Shown here: in pieces, positions 29,620 to 40,178 of the stretch
Layout of the letters: every line of letters starts with the position of its first letter
Numbering within the stretch: the stretch's first letter is position 1
Assembly (NCBI RefSeq): GCF_021556455.1
Contig: NZ_JAKGCV010000002.1
Span: forward strand, 1 to 64,000
Reading direction: 5' to 3'
DNA: 64,000 nucleotides
Source: Streptomyces fuscigenes
GTDB taxonomy: Bacteria > Actinomycetota > Actinomycetes > Streptomycetales > Streptomycetaceae
Made by a program: the position numbers and the translations under genes
The notes under the pieces: model-generated
The model's input: only the letters and a program-made list of their open reading frames with translations
Database searches by the model: none
Told to the model about the DNA's origin: nothing

Positions 29620-32600
29620 GACGGTTCCTTCGGGTGGGCCATGCGGCGGAGTGCGGGGCGGGGGGTGGAAGCGGGCGCGGCGGCCAGCCGGGCCGCCACC
29701 CCCGTGACGGTCGGTTCCTCGAACAGTGCCTCGATCATCAGCTCCGCGTGGAGTGCCGAACGGATCCGGTTGACGAGCCGGGCGGCCAGCAGCGAGTCGC
29801 CGCCCATGTCGAAGAAGTTGTCGTCGACTCCCACGGAGGGCACCCCGAGGACGTCGGCGAACATCTCGCACAGGAGCCGTTCCTGATGGTTGACGGGCTC
29901 CTTGCGCCTGGTGCCGGGCGCGGCACCGTACACCGGGGCAGGCAGCGCCTTCCGGTCCAGTTTGCCGTTCGGGGTCAAGGGGAAGCCCGCCACGGTCACG
30001 ACGGTGGCGGGCACCATGTAGTCGGGGAGGACCTCCGCCACCCGCTCACGCAGTTCCGCCGTGCGCACCTGCGCTTCCGCGGCCGGCACCACGTAGGCGA
30101 CAAGCCGTTTGTCCCCGGGCCGGTCCTCGCGTACGACGACGACGGCACGGCCCACCTCGGGCTGTCGCACGAGAACGGCCTCGATCTCGGCCGGCTCGAT
30201 CCTGAAGCCGCGCACCTTGACCTGATCGTCCGCGCGCCCTGCGAAGATCAGCTGCCCGTCCGCACGCCACCGGACGAGGTCGCCCGTCCGGTACATCCGT
30301 TCCCCGGGCGGGCCGAAGGGACAGGCCGTGAACCGTTCGGCGGTCAGCGCCGGGCGCCCCAGGTAGCCCCGGGCCAGGCCCGCCCCCGCGAGGTAGAGCT
30401 CTCCCGTCGTGCCGGGCGGCACGGGCCGCACGGCGTCATCGAGGACGTACGCCCGCATGTTGTCCATCGGCCGGCCGATGGGGACACCCTCGTCGAGGCG
30501 CGTGCCGGACCCGATCCGGCCGCAGGTGGCGAACAGGGTGGTCTCGGTCGGACCGTACACGTCGAAGAGCACCGTACGGGGGTACTCCTCGCGCACGCGG
30601 CGCACGGCGGCGGCGGACACCACGTCGCCGCCCGTCCAGACCTCTCGCACCAGCCCGAAGAGGTCGTTTCCCTCCTCCGCGAGGCGGTTGAACAGACCAG
30701 CGGTCAGCAGGATCGCCGTCACGGCGCCGTCCACGACCGCGCTGCGCAGGGCCGCGGGGTCGAAGTCCCCGGGCGGCAGGACGACGACGGTGCCGCCGTT
30801 CAGAAGCGGCTGCCAGATCTCGTAGGTCGAGGAGTCGAAGGCGTGCGGGGCGTGCATGAGAACCCGTTGGTGATTGCCGCCCTCCCAGCGCCGGTCGGTG
30901 GCGAGTGCGACCACGTCCCGCTGGGTGATCGCGACGCCCTTCGGCACTCCGGTCGATCCCGAGGTGTACATGATGTAGGCGAGTTCGTCGGGGTGCACCC
31001 GCGGCCGCGGGGGGTGTACCGCGGATCCGTGGCCGCTCGCCCCGTCCAGCACCAGGACGTGCGCCCGATGCTCGAACTCCCGCCGCGCCATGGCGCGGTC
31101 CGTCACGAGGATCCGCGCCCCGCAGTCGGCCATCACCCGGGCGAGGCGGTCCGCGGGATGTCCCGCGTGCAGGGGGACATAGGCGCCGCCCGCCTTGACC
31201 ACGGCCAGGGTGGCCACGACGAGTTCCGGGGAACGTTCGAGGAAGAGCGCGACGGGGGAACCGGGTCCGACGCCCAGCTCGGCGAGCCGGCAGGCCAGCT
31301 CGTCGGCCCGGCTGTCGAGTTCCGCGTAGGACAGCGGGCGGTCCCGGAAGACGACCGCCGGTGCCTGAGGTGCCGCGAGGACCTGCGCGGCGAATATCTC
31401 GGCGACCGTCCCCGGGCGCGGCGGCACCGCGGTGTCGTTCCACTCCTCCAAGACCCGCTGCTCCTCCGGGTCCCGCCGCCGGCCCTCTTCGGACGGCACG
31501 CCGGGGTCCCCGCTCCTGCCACCGGGGCCGTGGTGAGCCGCACTCCCCGGCCGCTGCGCCGGCAGGCGGGAGGAGTCCGCGTCCAGTGCGGCCACCACGT
31601 CCTCGGTGGTCGCCCGCAGGCGGTGTGCGAGGGCTTCGAGGTCGATCGCACCGGTCGCCTGGAGGACGAACACGAAGCCGGTCCCGGTGTCGTCCACGGA
31701 CACGGTGAGGGGGTAGTTCGTCCGCTCGCTCTCCAGCAGGCGTTCGAACTCGGGGCGTGAGGTGTCGGGTGCCCGGGTCTCGTGACGGTAGTTGAACAGT
31801 GCCGTGAACAGCGGCGCCGGCGGCCGGACTCCGGCCGCGCGCTGGACCGCGGCCAGTGACGCGTGCTCGTGCACCAGGAGTTCGGCGAGCTGGGCCTGCA
31901 TGGCGCGCAGGGCGTCCCGGATGCCCACGCCCCGCGTCCGGGCGCGTACCGGCAGGGTGTTGATGAACGGGCCGGGGACCCGGTCGGCACCCGCGCCCCC
32001 CTGCATACGGCCGAGCAGTACCGTGCCGAACACCACGTCGTCGCGACCACAGATGTCCGCCAGCACCCGTGACCACACCACATGGAAGAGCGCCGCCGGA
32101 CTCGTTCCCGACTGCTTCGCGCGGACACGGACCTGTTCGGCGAGGCCCTGGTCCACGGCCTGCCTTAACTCGACGATGTCCTGGCCGTCGCCGCGGACGC
32201 CGAGCGCGCCGAACGGCACGGTCGGCTCGGTGACGTCGCCGAGGAGTTTCACGAAGTAGGTGTGGTGTTCCTCGGCCGGCATCGCGAGAAGTGCCTGTGC
32301 CACGTAAGTGCGGTAGGGCAGCGGCGCCGGCAGTGTCGCCGTCTCCCCCCGGATGATCGCCACCACCTCGTCCAGGACGACCTCCAGGGTGGTGTGGTCC
32401 TGGGTGATGTGGTGCAGCCGCAGCGCCAGGATCCAGTTGTCTCCCTCCGGCGTGACGAAGGCGTCCGCCAGCGGCGCCCTGCCGAGATCCATCGGCCCGT
32501 CGCTGACGGCCAGCAGCCGCCGCACGGCATCGGAGCCGTCCTGGGGCACCTCGACGACAGGCAGGGTCGCGTGCCGGTGGACCACCTGCACCGGGTGCGG

Positions 32601-34763
32601 CAGTCCCTTCCACGCCACGGATGTGCGCAGGATCTCGTGTCGGTCGATGACCAGCTGCCACGCCGTGAGGAAGGCGTCGAGGGCGGCGCGGGAAGCGAAG
32701 CGGAACACCTCCCGGACGACATAGGTGTCCCTGCCCCGGGCCGTACCGAGCTGATGGTGGTAGAGCAGGCCTTCCTGCAGCGGGGCCAGCGGATAGACGT
32801 CGGCGACGTTGGCGGCACCCCCGCCGATCCCCGCGAGCACCGAGTCGAGCTCCTCGGTGGACAGTCCGGAGAACGGGACCATTCCGGAGGTGACGCGCCG
32901 GGCGGACGGCGGGACGAGGCACGGCGGTACCTCGATCTCGGGCGGGGCTGCCGCTGCCGCCAGCCGCGCCACGCTCGGTTCCGCGAAGAGCGTCCGGACG
33001 TCGACCGGAGCACCTTGGGCCCGCAGCCGCTCCAGCAGGGCCACCGCCGACAGGGAGTCTCCGCCCAGGTCGAAGAAGCTCTCGTCGACGCCGACGTCGG
33101 GTATCCCGAGCACGTCGGCGAAAGCCCTGCACAGGATCTCCTCCCGTACGGTCCGGGGGCCGCCGCCGGCCGACGTGGCGTAGCGCGGCACCGGGAGTGC
33201 CCGGCGGTCGAGCTTTCCGTTGGCGGTGAGCGGCAGGGCGTCGAGAGCCACCGCGACCGCCGGCACCATGGAGGCGGGCAGCCGCTCGCGCAGGTGGGCG
33301 CGCAGAGCCGTGACGTCCGCGCTCGCGGGCACCACGTAGGCGACCAGGTGCTGCCGGCCCGGGAAGTCCTCCCGTACGACGACCGCTGCCTGGGTCACTC
33401 CTTCGTGGGCGAGCACGGCGGCTTCGACCTCGCCGGGCTCGATCCTGAAGCCGCGGAGTTTCACCTGCTCGTCCGCTCGTCCGACGAACTCGAGGGCGCC
33501 GTTCGCGGCCCACCGGACCAGGTCGCCGGTCCGGTACATCCTCTCGCGGGGATCGAAAGGACTGGCGACGAAGCGCTCGCTCGTCTGCCCGGGCCGGCCC
33601 AGATAGCCGCGGGCCAGGCCCGCCCCGGACGTGTAGAGCTCACCCGTGACCCCGACGGGCACCGGCCGCAGCCTGGAATCCAGCACATGGACGCGGGTGC
33701 CGGCGATCGGCCGGCCTATGGGGACGGTCCTCCCGGCTTCGGTCACCGTGTGGGTGGTGGTGAAGGTCGTGTTCTCGGTCGGGCCGTAGCCGTTGATCAG
33801 CCGGGTGGCGGGCAGCCGGTCCAGCACGGTCCTGCAGCGTGCGGGCGAGAGCACGTCACCGCCCGCGAGGAGGCACCGCACCCCGGAGAGCACCTCGACA
33901 TCGGCGTCGACGACCTGATGGAACAGTCCGGCCGTCAGCCACAGCACGCTGACCCGGTGCCGCCGCAGGAAGTCGCCCAGCACGGGAAGGGAGACCGGCC
34001 CCGTGGGAGGGATCGCCAGGGTGGCGCCGTTGAGCAGAGCACCCCAGATCTCGAAGGTGGCCGCGTCGAACGAGACGGATGCCAGCAGGGCCACGACATC
34101 GTCGTTCCCGACGAGTCCGTACGAGACCTCACGCGCCAGCCGGGCCACCGCCCCGTGCGTCACGACCACCCCCTTCGGAGCCCCCGTCGATCCCGACGTG
34201 TGGATGACGCAGACCGGATGGTCCGCAAGGACGGCCGCCTCGTGAACGGGGGTGGCGTCGGTGTCCGTGATCAGGGCGTCGTCGACGACCAGCCGGCCGG
34301 GAAGCGCCGCGCTGGGCCCGCACAGCACCAGCACCGGATCGCTGTCGGCGAGTACGGCCGCGATCCGCCCTGCGGGATATCCGGCGTCGACCGGTACGTA
34401 CGCGCCGCCCGCCTTCACGATCCCGAGGAGGGCGACAATCAGCTCGACCGACCGGTCCATGACCACGGCAACCAAGGATTCCGGTCCCACCCCCCGGCCG
34501 GCCAGCACCCCCGCCAGCCGGCTCGACCGCGCGTCGAGCTCCTCGTACGTCAGGACCGTGTCCCCGCCCACTACAGCGACCGCATGAGGTGTGTCTGCCA
34601 CAGCCCGCGCGAAGATCTCCGGCACGGTCGCCGGAACGACATTCCGGGAAGTTTGGCTCCGTTCACCCGGGGCCGCAGGCCCGCCCGGCCGCGGATCCGG
34701 AGGCCGGGGCCTCGCAAGTGACCCCGGCGACGGCAACGCGGCAGGATGGGACGGGTCACTCAC
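29616..34763 (-). CDS. non-ribosomal peptide synthetase, A-T-C-A-T initiating enzyme
   Basis: A 1715-residue synthetase starting with an adenylation domain, hence the likely loading protein. Approximate domains are A 45-515, T 535-600 (GGDSLSA), C 640-1070, A 1110-1590 and T 1620-1690 (GGDSLLA). The first pocket reads D-A-F-W-L-G-G-T-F-K, a classical valine code. The second reads D-S-Y-L-W-G-V-L-F-K and is unassigned. The condensation domain begins [15 protein letters not shown] and carries an extra N-terminal [11 protein letters not shown], close to the motif of dual epimerization/condensation domains, with HHITQDHTT as its active site; residue 1 may therefore be epimerised. The GTG at 34763 is preceded by GAGGAGG. 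It is coupled to the downstream synthetase. Confidence 0.92.
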   Translation of the reverse strand: MSDPSHPAALPSPGSLARPRPPDPRPGGPAAPGERSQTSRNVVPATVPEIFARAVADTPHAVAVVGGDTVLTYEELDARSSRLAGVLAGRGVGPESLVAVVMDRSVELIVALLGIVKAGGAYVPVDAGYPAGRIAAVLADSDPVLVLCGPSAALPGRLVVDDALITDTDATPVHEAAVLADHPVCVIHTSGSTGAPKGVVVTHGAVARLAREVSYGLVGNDDVVALLASVSFDAATFEIWGALLNGATLAIPPTGPVSLPVLGDFLRRHRVSVLWLTAGLFHQVVDADVEVLSGVRCLLAGGDVLSPARCRTVLDRLPATRLINGYGPTENTTFTTTHTVTEAGRTVPIGRPIAGTRVHVLDSRLRPVPVGVTGELYTSGAGLARGYLGRPGQTSERFVASPFDPRERMYRTGDLVRWAANGALEFVGRADEQVKLRGFRIEPGEVEAAVLAHEGVTQAAVVVREDFPGRQHLVAYVVPASADVTALRAHLRERLPASMVPAVAVALDALPLTANGKLDRRALPVPRYATSAGGGPRTVREEILCRAFADVLGIPDVGVDESFFDLGGDSLSAVALLERLRAQGAPVDVRTLFAEPSVARLAAAAAPPEIEVPPCLVPPSARRVTSGMVPFSGLSTEELDSVLAGIGGGAANVADVYPLAPLQEGLLYHHQLGTARGRDTYVVREVFRFASRAALDAFLTAWQLVIDRHEILRTSVAWKGLPHPVQVVHRHATLPVVEVPQDGSDAVRRLLAVSDGPMDLGRAPLADAFVTPEGDNWILALRLHHITQDHTTLEVVLDEVVAIIRGETATLPAPLPYRTYVAQALLAMPAEEHHTYFVKLLGDVTEPTVPFGALGVRGDGQDIVELRQAVDQGLAEQVRVRAKQSGTSPAALFHVVWSRVLADICGRDDVVFGTVLLGRMQGGAGADRVPGPFINTLPVRARTRGVGIRDALRAMQAQLAELLVHEHASLAAVQRAAGVRPPAPLFTALFNYRHETRAPDTSRPEFERLLESERTNYPLTVSVDDTGTGFVFVLQATGAIDLEALAHRLRATTEDVVAALDADSSRLPAQRPGSAAHHGPGGRSGDPGVPSEEGRRRDPEEQRVLEEWNDTAVPPRPGTVAEIFAAQVLAAPQAPAVVFRDRPLSYAELDSRADELACRLAELGVGPGSPVALFLERSPELVVATLAVVKAGGAYVPLHAGHPADRLARVMADCGARILVTDRAMARREFEHRAHVLVLDGASGHGSAVHPPRPRVHPDELAYIMYTSGSTGVPKGVAITQRDVVALATDRRWEGGNHQRVLMHAPHAFDSSTYEIWQPLLNGGTVVVLPPGDFDPAALRSAVVDGAVTAILLTAGLFNRLAEEGNDLFGLVREVWTGGDVVSAAAVRRVREEYPRTVLFDVYGPTETTLFATCGRIGSGTRLDEGVPIGRPMDNMRAYVLDDAVRPVPPGTTGELYLAGAGLARGYLGRPALTAERFTACPFGPPGERMYRTGDLVRWRADGQLIFAGRADDQVKVRGFRIEPAEIEAVLVRQPEVGRAVVVVREDRPGDKRLVAYVVPAAEAQVRTAELRERVAEVLPDYMVPATVVTVAGFPLTPNGKLDRKALPAPVYGAAPGTRRKEPVNHQERLLCEMFADVLGVPSVGVDDNFFDMGGDSLLAARLVNRIRSALHAELMIEALFEEPTVTGVAARLAAAPASTPRPALRRMAHPKEPS

Positions 34764-35039
34764 GTGGCGCCTCCTCGGAGCATCTCCTCGGCCTGTGAAC
34801 ACATGAACCGGACGACTGGCGGAATTCGTCGCGACCCGATGTGCCCTCTGCGGGTCCGGCTTCCGGTGCAGTGAAGTGCTGACCGCGCTGATCACCACTA
34901 CGGAAGACCGTGCCTGCCGCATCATCATTGCCCACCCCTGCCGGACTGAATACCTCATGGGCCGAGGTCCGGCCCGCTCTCGCGGACTGCCTGACGTGGT
35001 GGCCCGGGGATCTTGTCCGAGCGGACCACGCCGCTTCAG

Positions 35040-35485
35040 GGGATGTCGGCACCCGGCGCCGTATGTCCGCGCGATCCTGGCGGGAGCGAGATCCCTCACC
35101 GCGATCGCCGAGCGGGCCGCTGACGCCCTCGCTCCCTGCTGCTCCACCGTGGAGCCGGCCGCGCGACCGGACCGGCCCCGCCAAGCGCGAAGTTGGGCGA
35201 CCACGGGCCAGGTCTTGCAGCGAATCGACGGCGACGCGGTGGACGCGGCCATGAGCGGCTGGCTCGCCGGCCACGCGACGGCCGGTCCCGCTGCCGGGAA
35301 GGAACTGCCTTCCCGCCCGGTGCGAGCAATGCGCGCGGAGGACTGCCATCCTTGCGCGGTGCTCCGCACGTCGACGGCTGCTGCGTCCACCCGATCCCGG
35401 CCCTGCGCAACGGCGGCATTGTGCCGGCCCAGCGTGAGGTCGACGCCGAGTACAACGAAATCACCGCGTTCCAGAGCCTCAGTTG
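35040..35485 (+). pseudogene. ISAs1-family transposase remnant
   Basis: Two frames carry family-like pieces in order. [21 protein letters not shown] and [20 protein letters not shown] lie at about 35074-35287; [21 protein letters not shown] lies at about 35412-35481 in another frame. The first is the N-terminal region and the second the strand before the catalytic core. Frameshifts and missing ends show it is dead. It lies upstream of the NRPS operon; the interval 34764-35811 shows no intact gene. Confidence 0.65.
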
Positions 35486-35811
35486 CGGCCCGCGACAGCA
35501 ACCCCCACCGACGTTGAGGATCGCGCCTGTGACTCCCGTCCATCCGCAGGGGCAACGAGGCCGCCGCCCACAGAATGTCCAAGACAAGGCCCTGTCCACG
35601 CCGCCCCCGCACCCGCCGGGCGGCTTCCCTCGGATCGCGGCACCGCCGGTCAGCCAGTGGTCCGGCAGACTCCACCGGGGACGGCGTCGCGGCGCACCTT
35701 CAGTTGCTCTCCGGCTCGTTCATCCTCCGGGAGGAGGCCACAGGCGCTGAGAGCAAGACGCCTCCGGTCCTCAACGGCTGCTGGAATCACGCCGTGCGGT
35801 GCGCCAGCCAG

Positions 35812-36699
35812 TCATTCAGCGTTCATCACAGCGGGAACGTTGACCTGGAGGTGGATGAACTCATACATGCTGTAGTCGCTGTAATCGGTCATCGCGAGTT
35901 CCTCGCCGACCCGATCGGCGGGCACCCCCCTGTCGCGGGCGCTCCGGGCGAGGGCGACCAGCTTCTCGATGTAGGCGATCGAGTGCAGGATGTCGGCACG
36001 GTGCATGGTGCGGCCATGGCCCGGCACGACAACGGTGTCGTCGTCCAGAGTTTCGTAGAGGCGCCGGTAGGTGGCCAGCGACTCACCCGCTCGTCCCTCC
36101 AGCAACCACGGGATGGCCGGGGGCGGCGCCTGAAGCATGTTCCCCACGAAGGCGATGTTGTCCTCACGCGCACGGATGACCAGGTCGCCGTCGGTCTGGC
36201 AGTAGCCGATGTGCTCGATGTCGACATGCTTTCCTCCCAGGTCGAGGGAGCACGACCGGGAGATCGTCAGGTCCGCCGAGCGGGCCACCACCTCCTCGAT
36301 GCCGACGTTCGCGCCGAGCAGGTCGATCATGAACCGACGGTCTTCCTCGAACCGGTCGTCGATCACCCGCTTGGTCGCCTCATGCTGGATGATCACCGTT
36401 TGCCCGGGGAAGGTGAAGTTTCCGAAACAGTGATCGCCATGGAAGCTGGTGTTGACCAGGAACCGGATGGGCGACGACGTCACCTTGCACACCTCGCCGA
36501 TGACCTGGGAGGCCAACCGGCCGTTGCTCAGCGATTCGACGACCAGCACACCCGAATCGCCGACAACGAAGCCGGCGTTGGTCGCGGTGTGGTCGGTCTC
36601 GTCGACGTCGGCCGCCATGACCGCGTACACGCCGCCGGCCAGCTCGCGGGCGCGCATGCGGACATCGGGGAGTTCGAAGGGCTTGCTCTTCTGTTGCAT
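35812..36699 (-). CDS. metallo-beta-lactamase-fold protein with altered metal ligands
   Basis: A 295-residue protein with the MBL fold: FVVGDSGVLVVES, the central NTSFHGDHCFGN, and a late VVPGHGR. The usual HxHxDH motif is S85-F-H87-G-D89-H90, so its first His is Ser. The position of the next ligand His reads YCQTDGD (Gln168), and the bridging Asp of the FAGD motif is Asn188. His228 of PGHG remains. One metal site therefore appears lost while D89, H90 and H228 could still hold a second. Family members are hydrolases, dioxygenases or nucleic-acid enzymes; activity here is uncertain. The ATG follows AAAGGATC. It stands alone on this strand next to an esterase gene. Confidence 0.8.
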   Translation of the reverse strand: MQQKSKPFELPDVRMRARELAGGVYAVMAADVDETDHTATNAGFVVGDSGVLVVESLSNGRLASQVIGEVCKVTSSPIRFLVNTSFHGDHCFGNFTFPGQTVIIQHEATKRVIDDRFEEDRRFMIDLLGANVGIEEVVARSADLTISRSCSLDLGGKHVDIEHIGYCQTDGDLVIRAREDNIAFVGNMLQAPPPAIPWLLEGRAGESLATYRRLYETLDDDTVVVPGHGRTMHRADILHSIAYIEKLVALARSARDRGVPADRVGEELAMTDYSDYSMYEFIHLQVNVPAVMNAE

Positions 36700-36905
36700 G
36701 ATCCTTTTCCCCTCTGGAAGCCACGCCGTCCGATCGGCATCAGAGCTGCCGGCTCCGTACCGGCCCCGTCCCCTCTCACCCTCACACGGTCCCGTCGCAT
36801 CAGCGAGGCGGCATGGGGCCCTGCCGCGGCCGGGCCCCTTCGCAGCCCCCTTCCCGACCGAGCGCGTGTCGGCGCGCGGTGCGCGCAGCGTCCGATCGCT
36901 GGTCA

Positions 36906-37880
36906 TCAGGACGTGGCGAAGCCCCTGCGCAGGACCGTGACGGCGAGGGTGAGCGCGGCCCGTGCGGCGTGGGTCTCGCTGAGGGCGTCGAGCATGGCGA
37001 AGTCGTGGACGGCGCCCTGACAGCGCACCGCCGTCACCGGGACGCCCGCCGCGCGCAGCTTGTTCGCGTACGCCTCGCCCTCGTCGCGCACCACGTCGGC
37101 CTCACCGGTGACGACGAGGGCTTCGGGCAGGCCCCTCACCTGCTCCGTCGTGGCGCGCAGCGGGGACGCGGTGATCTCGGCGCGCCGCGCGGGGTCGGGC
37201 GCGTACTGGTCCCAGGCCCACTGCATACCCTCCCGACTGACGTAGTAGCCCTCGGCGAACTGCCGGTACGAGGCCGTGTCGAAGGCCGCGTCGGTCACCG
37301 GGTAGAACAGCACCTGCCGTACGAGGGGTACGTCCCCTCGCTCCTTGGCCATCAGCGTCAACGCGATGGCCATGTTCCCGCCGACCGAGTCGCCCGCGAC
37401 GGCGATGCGCGCGGGATCGAGCCGCTGCTGCCCTCCGTGCCGGACGATCCACCGCGCCACCGTGTAGTTCTGCTCGATCGCGACCGGGTAACGAGCCTCC
37501 GGGGCCAGGCTGTACTCCGGGAAGACGACGGCTGCGCCGGACCCGACGGCAAGCTCGCGCACCAGCCGGTCGTACGTGCGGGCGTTGCCGAAGGCCCAGG
37601 CCGATCCGTGGATGTAGAGGAGGACGGGGAGCACGCCGGTTGCCCCTTTCGGGCGGACGATCCGCACGGGAACGCTGCCGGCGGCGCCCTCGACGGCGAT
37701 CCACTCCTCGTCGACGTCGGGCTTGGCCGCATCGGTCGTCTGCACCTCCTCCACCACGCGGCGACCCTCGGCAAGGGGCAGCTCGAACAGGAAGGGCGGA
37801 TGGGAGGTGGCTTCGGCGAAGGCCGCCGCGGCGGGTTCCAGGACGGGGACCTCGGGGCCTGCGGCGGCACTCTCGGCCAT
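36906..37880 (-). CDS. alpha/beta hydrolase, HSL/acetyl-esterase family
   Basis: A 324-residue esterase. The oxyanion loop is YIHGSAWAFG (HGGG-type, varied), the nucleophile elbow is VAGDSVGGNMA with the catalytic Ser, and the C-terminal acid and base appear as GEADVVRDEGE and VHDFAML. The family hydrolyses short acyl esters. The start at MAESAAAG follows AAGGAGATACGTC, a clear ribosome site; an upstream GC-rich extension is not family-like. It is 206 bases upstream of the MBL gene on the same strand, and co-transcription is possible. Confidence 0.85.
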   Translation of the reverse strand: MAESAAAGPEVPVLEPAAAAFAEATSHPPFLFELPLAEGRRVVEEVQTTDAAKPDVDEEWIAVEGAAGSVPVRIVRPKGATGVLPVLLYIHGSAWAFGNARTYDRLVRELAVGSGAAVVFPEYSLAPEARYPVAIEQNYTVARWIVRHGGQQRLDPARIAVAGDSVGGNMAIALTLMAKERGDVPLVRQVLFYPVTDAAFDTASYRQFAEGYYVSREGMQWAWDQYAPDPARRAEITASPLRATTEQVRGLPEALVVTGEADVVRDEGEAYANKLRAAGVPVTAVRCQGAVHDFAMLDALSETHAARAALTLAVTVLRRGFATS

Positions 37881-38338
37881 GACGTATCTCCTTCGACGTT
37901 GGCGCGGTCTCCCTGCCGACGCAGCGAAACCTGGCACGTTTCATTGGTTGCGAGTCAAGGGGGCGTGGTTCGTGCTCCGTGAGCACGAAAGTGTTCCAAG
38001 CAGGTGGGCAACGCTCTCGATTTGGGTCGTGGCACCCTGACACTGATGCCGCGGTGGCGGCGGATCTCATCCGCTGAAGCCGGCGCTGGCGACGAACACA
38101 CCGCGAAGCCTCGCCCGTGCCGATGCGGGCGCGGTCGTGGTTCGCCGTGGGCGTGGACGAGGGGGTTCCGTCGCGACCGGGCCCGCCCTGTGCATGCCCT
38201 TGGGGGGAACGCCCGGGTTCGCAGCCGCGGCGCGGCCGAACCGCCGATGCCGTGCGGCGTCCCCCGCGCTGATGCTGCTCGTCCGTGCCCTCTCAAGGGC
38301 GGAGGGGCCGGTCCGTCTTCGCTGTACGCCGAAGAGGC
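37881..38338. other. gene-free interval
   Basis: No frame with a ribosome site and protein-like composition is seen. It contains the promoter side of the esterase gene and the downstream region of the CGNR gene. Confidence 0.4.
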
Positions 38339-38944
38339 TCATGCGTCCGTGGTGCCGGAGCGGGTGCGCTGGTAGTGGCGCGCGGCCCGGGCCCGGTTCC
38401 CGCAGAGGTTCGCCGTGCACCACATGCGCCGCTTCGTCTCGGCCAGGAACAGCATGGAGCATTCGGGGTTGGCGCAGCGCCGCAGGCGGCCCATGCGTTC
38501 GGGGTCGGTGATCAGGGACACGGCTTCGCGGGCGACCGCGGCCATGGGGGCGTTGCCGCCCGCCTCGACATGCCAACGGGTCTCGGCCCGCGGTGCCGCG
38601 GCATCGGTCGCGATGCGGACGCTGGTGGGCACCGTCGCCGCGATGGCGTTGACATCCTCCACCGACGTCGCGTGGGCGGCCCGGCCCTCCAGGTGAGAGT
38701 CGAGGAGGTCCCGAACGGCGTTCCGCAGCCGTCGGGCGGTCAGGGGGTCCGGCGGCGGGCCGGCGGGCAGGCGGGCGGCCTGCGTCTGCCACCAGCGTGT
38801 CGCGGCGGCGGGGTCTGCCAGCAGATCCGTCCACGGCTCGGTGGTGGTCACGAGCGTGTCGGCGAAGTCCACGGCAATGGAGGGCTCGCCGCCCATGGGA
38901 AACCCCGCCCGCTGCATGTCGTCAAGTGAAGGACTAACGGTCAC
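38339..38944 (-). CDS. CGNR zinc-finger transcription regulator (ABATE domain)
   Basis: A 201-residue protein. The N-terminal ABATE-like domain is followed by a C-terminal CGNR zinc finger, LRRCANPECSMLFLAETKRR, then WCTANLCGNRARAARHYQR, with the four metal-binding Cys in place. Such proteins are presumed DNA-binding regulators. It is divergent from the alpha/beta hydrolase at 39130, and CTAACG half-sites occur both at its own start and in the shared promoter, making self-regulation and control of the hydrolase plausible. The GTG start at 38944 is the longest; a start at an internal ATG is possible. Confidence 0.85.
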   Translation of the reverse strand: MTVSPSLDDMQRAGFPMGGEPSIAVDFADTLVTTTEPWTDLLADPAAATRWWQTQAARLPAGPPPDPLTARRLRNAVRDLLDSHLEGRAAHATSVEDVNAIAATVPTSVRIATDAAAPRAETRWHVEAGGNAPMAAVAREAVSLITDPERMGRLRRCANPECSMLFLAETKRRMWCTANLCGNRARAARHYQRTRSGTTDA

Positions 38945-39043
38945 TGCGTGAGTGTACCCATAGATTCACATCCGGCGGCAAGTCATCAAACCCCCTCGAT
39001 CAAAGGACGAAGTCACCCCAAGACGCCCGGCTTGCGCCGCGTA

Positions 39044-39076
39044 TCTAACGCCTATAGCGTCTAGTTATCCGTTAGA
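39044..39076. promoter_or_regulatory. inverted-repeat operator upstream of hydrolase
   Basis: TCTAACG (39044-39050) and CGTTAGA (39070-39076) are perfect 7-base inverted arms 19 bases apart. A third half-site CTAACG occurs at 38934-38939, near the start of the divergent CGNR gene. The low-GC character is unusual for this window. I infer a binding site for the CGNR regulator. Confidence 0.45.
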
Positions 39077-39129
39077 ACATGGATGGCGAAGCCAGCGGGC
39101 CCGCCGTCCCCTCAGCGAAGGGTGAAGTC

Positions 39130-39981
39130 ATGCCTGCCATGCGCCACCGCCTTGTGGCCGTCGACGGCCTGAACGTGTTCGTGCGAGAGGCCGGAGACCC
39201 GGGCAAACCCACATTGGTGCTGCTGCCGGGATATCCCTCCAGCACCGCGGCCTACGTGCGTCTGATGGATCGCCTGGCCGACGACTGGCACGTCGTCGCC
39301 ATCGACTACCCCGGCTTCGGGCCGTCGGACCCGCTGCCCGCCGACCCCACCTTCGACAAGCTCGCGGAAGTCACGGGCAAGGCGATCGACGCACTGGGCA
39401 TCGGCGACTACGCCCTCTACATGTTCGACTTCGGCGCCCCGGTCGGATTCCGCATCGCCCTCGAACACGACCGGCGGGTCAAGGGGATCGTCTCGCAGAA
39501 CGGCAACGCCTACGCCGAGGGCTTGGGACCCGCTGCCGCGGCGCTGACGGACTGGTGGCAGAACAAGGAGGCCGGTCAGGCCGCGATCGACGGTTTCGTC
39601 ACCCTCGCCGGCACCCGCCTGCAGTGGGGTGCCGGCGTCCGCGACGCGGAACACGTCGACCCCGACCGGGCCGTGGCCGACCAGGCGGTCATCGACCTGC
39701 CCGGTCGAGCCGAGTACATGAAGTCCCTCCTGTGGGACTACCGCAACAACCCGCCGCTGTACCCGTCCTGGCAGGCCTGGCTGCGCGAGCGCCGGCCGGC
39801 GCTGCTCGCCATCTGGGGCAAGAACGACCCCTTCTTCATCCCGGCCGGCGCCGAGGCCTATGCCCGCGACGTTCCGGACGCGGAGGTGATCCTGGTGGAC
39901 ACCGGCCACTTCGCCCTGGAAGAAGAGGTCGACGAGATCGCGGCCCGCACCGGCGACCTCCTGCGCAAGGCCTTCGCCTGA
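39130..39981 (+). CDS. alpha/beta hydrolase, haloalkane dehalogenase/epoxide hydrolase-like
   Basis: A 283-residue hydrolase. The nucleophile elbow is YMFDFGAPVGF, with Asp where esterases have Ser, which is the pattern of haloalkane dehalogenases and epoxide hydrolases. The oxyanion region is LLPGYPSS, the acid lies in WGKNDPFF and the base in DTGHFALEE. The ATG at 39130 has AAGGGTGA upstream, favouring it over an in-frame ATG at 39079. It is divergent from the CGNR regulator and followed by an NmrA-type gene on the same strand. The natural substrate is unknown. Confidence 0.83.
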   Translation: MPAMRHRLVAVDGLNVFVREAGDPGKPTLVLLPGYPSSTAAYVRLMDRLADDWHVVAIDYPGFGPSDPLPADPTFDKLAEVTGKAIDALGIGDYALYMFDFGAPVGFRIALEHDRRVKGIVSQNGNAYAEGLGPAAAALTDWWQNKEAGQAAIDGFVTLAGTRLQWGAGVRDAEHVDPDRAVADQAVIDLPGRAEYMKSLLWDYRNNPPLYPSWQAWLRERRPALLAIWGKNDPFFIPAGAEAYARDVPDAEVILVDTGHFALEEEVDEIAARTGDLLRKAFA

Positions 39982-40178
39982 CCACCGCATGTCACCACAC
40001 CGGTCGGCATCGCGGACGTGGCGGGCCGGCCGGCCGGAAGCCGATTTGACGTTCTCCGCGCTCTCCCCACTCTCCGTGGGCGATCGCCCTCCTTTTCACC
40101 GACCGCCCGGGCCATTGATCTCGGCCCGGGCGAGCCACCTCACCCAGTGTTGCGTTCCATCACTCCAAGGAGCACCCG

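Noticed and set aside
34876-35517. 213-codon open frame upstream of the NRPS genes as a real gene
   Set aside because: Only its middle matches an ISAs1 transposase N-terminus; the rest is unrelated and the homology continues in another frame, so it is a relic.
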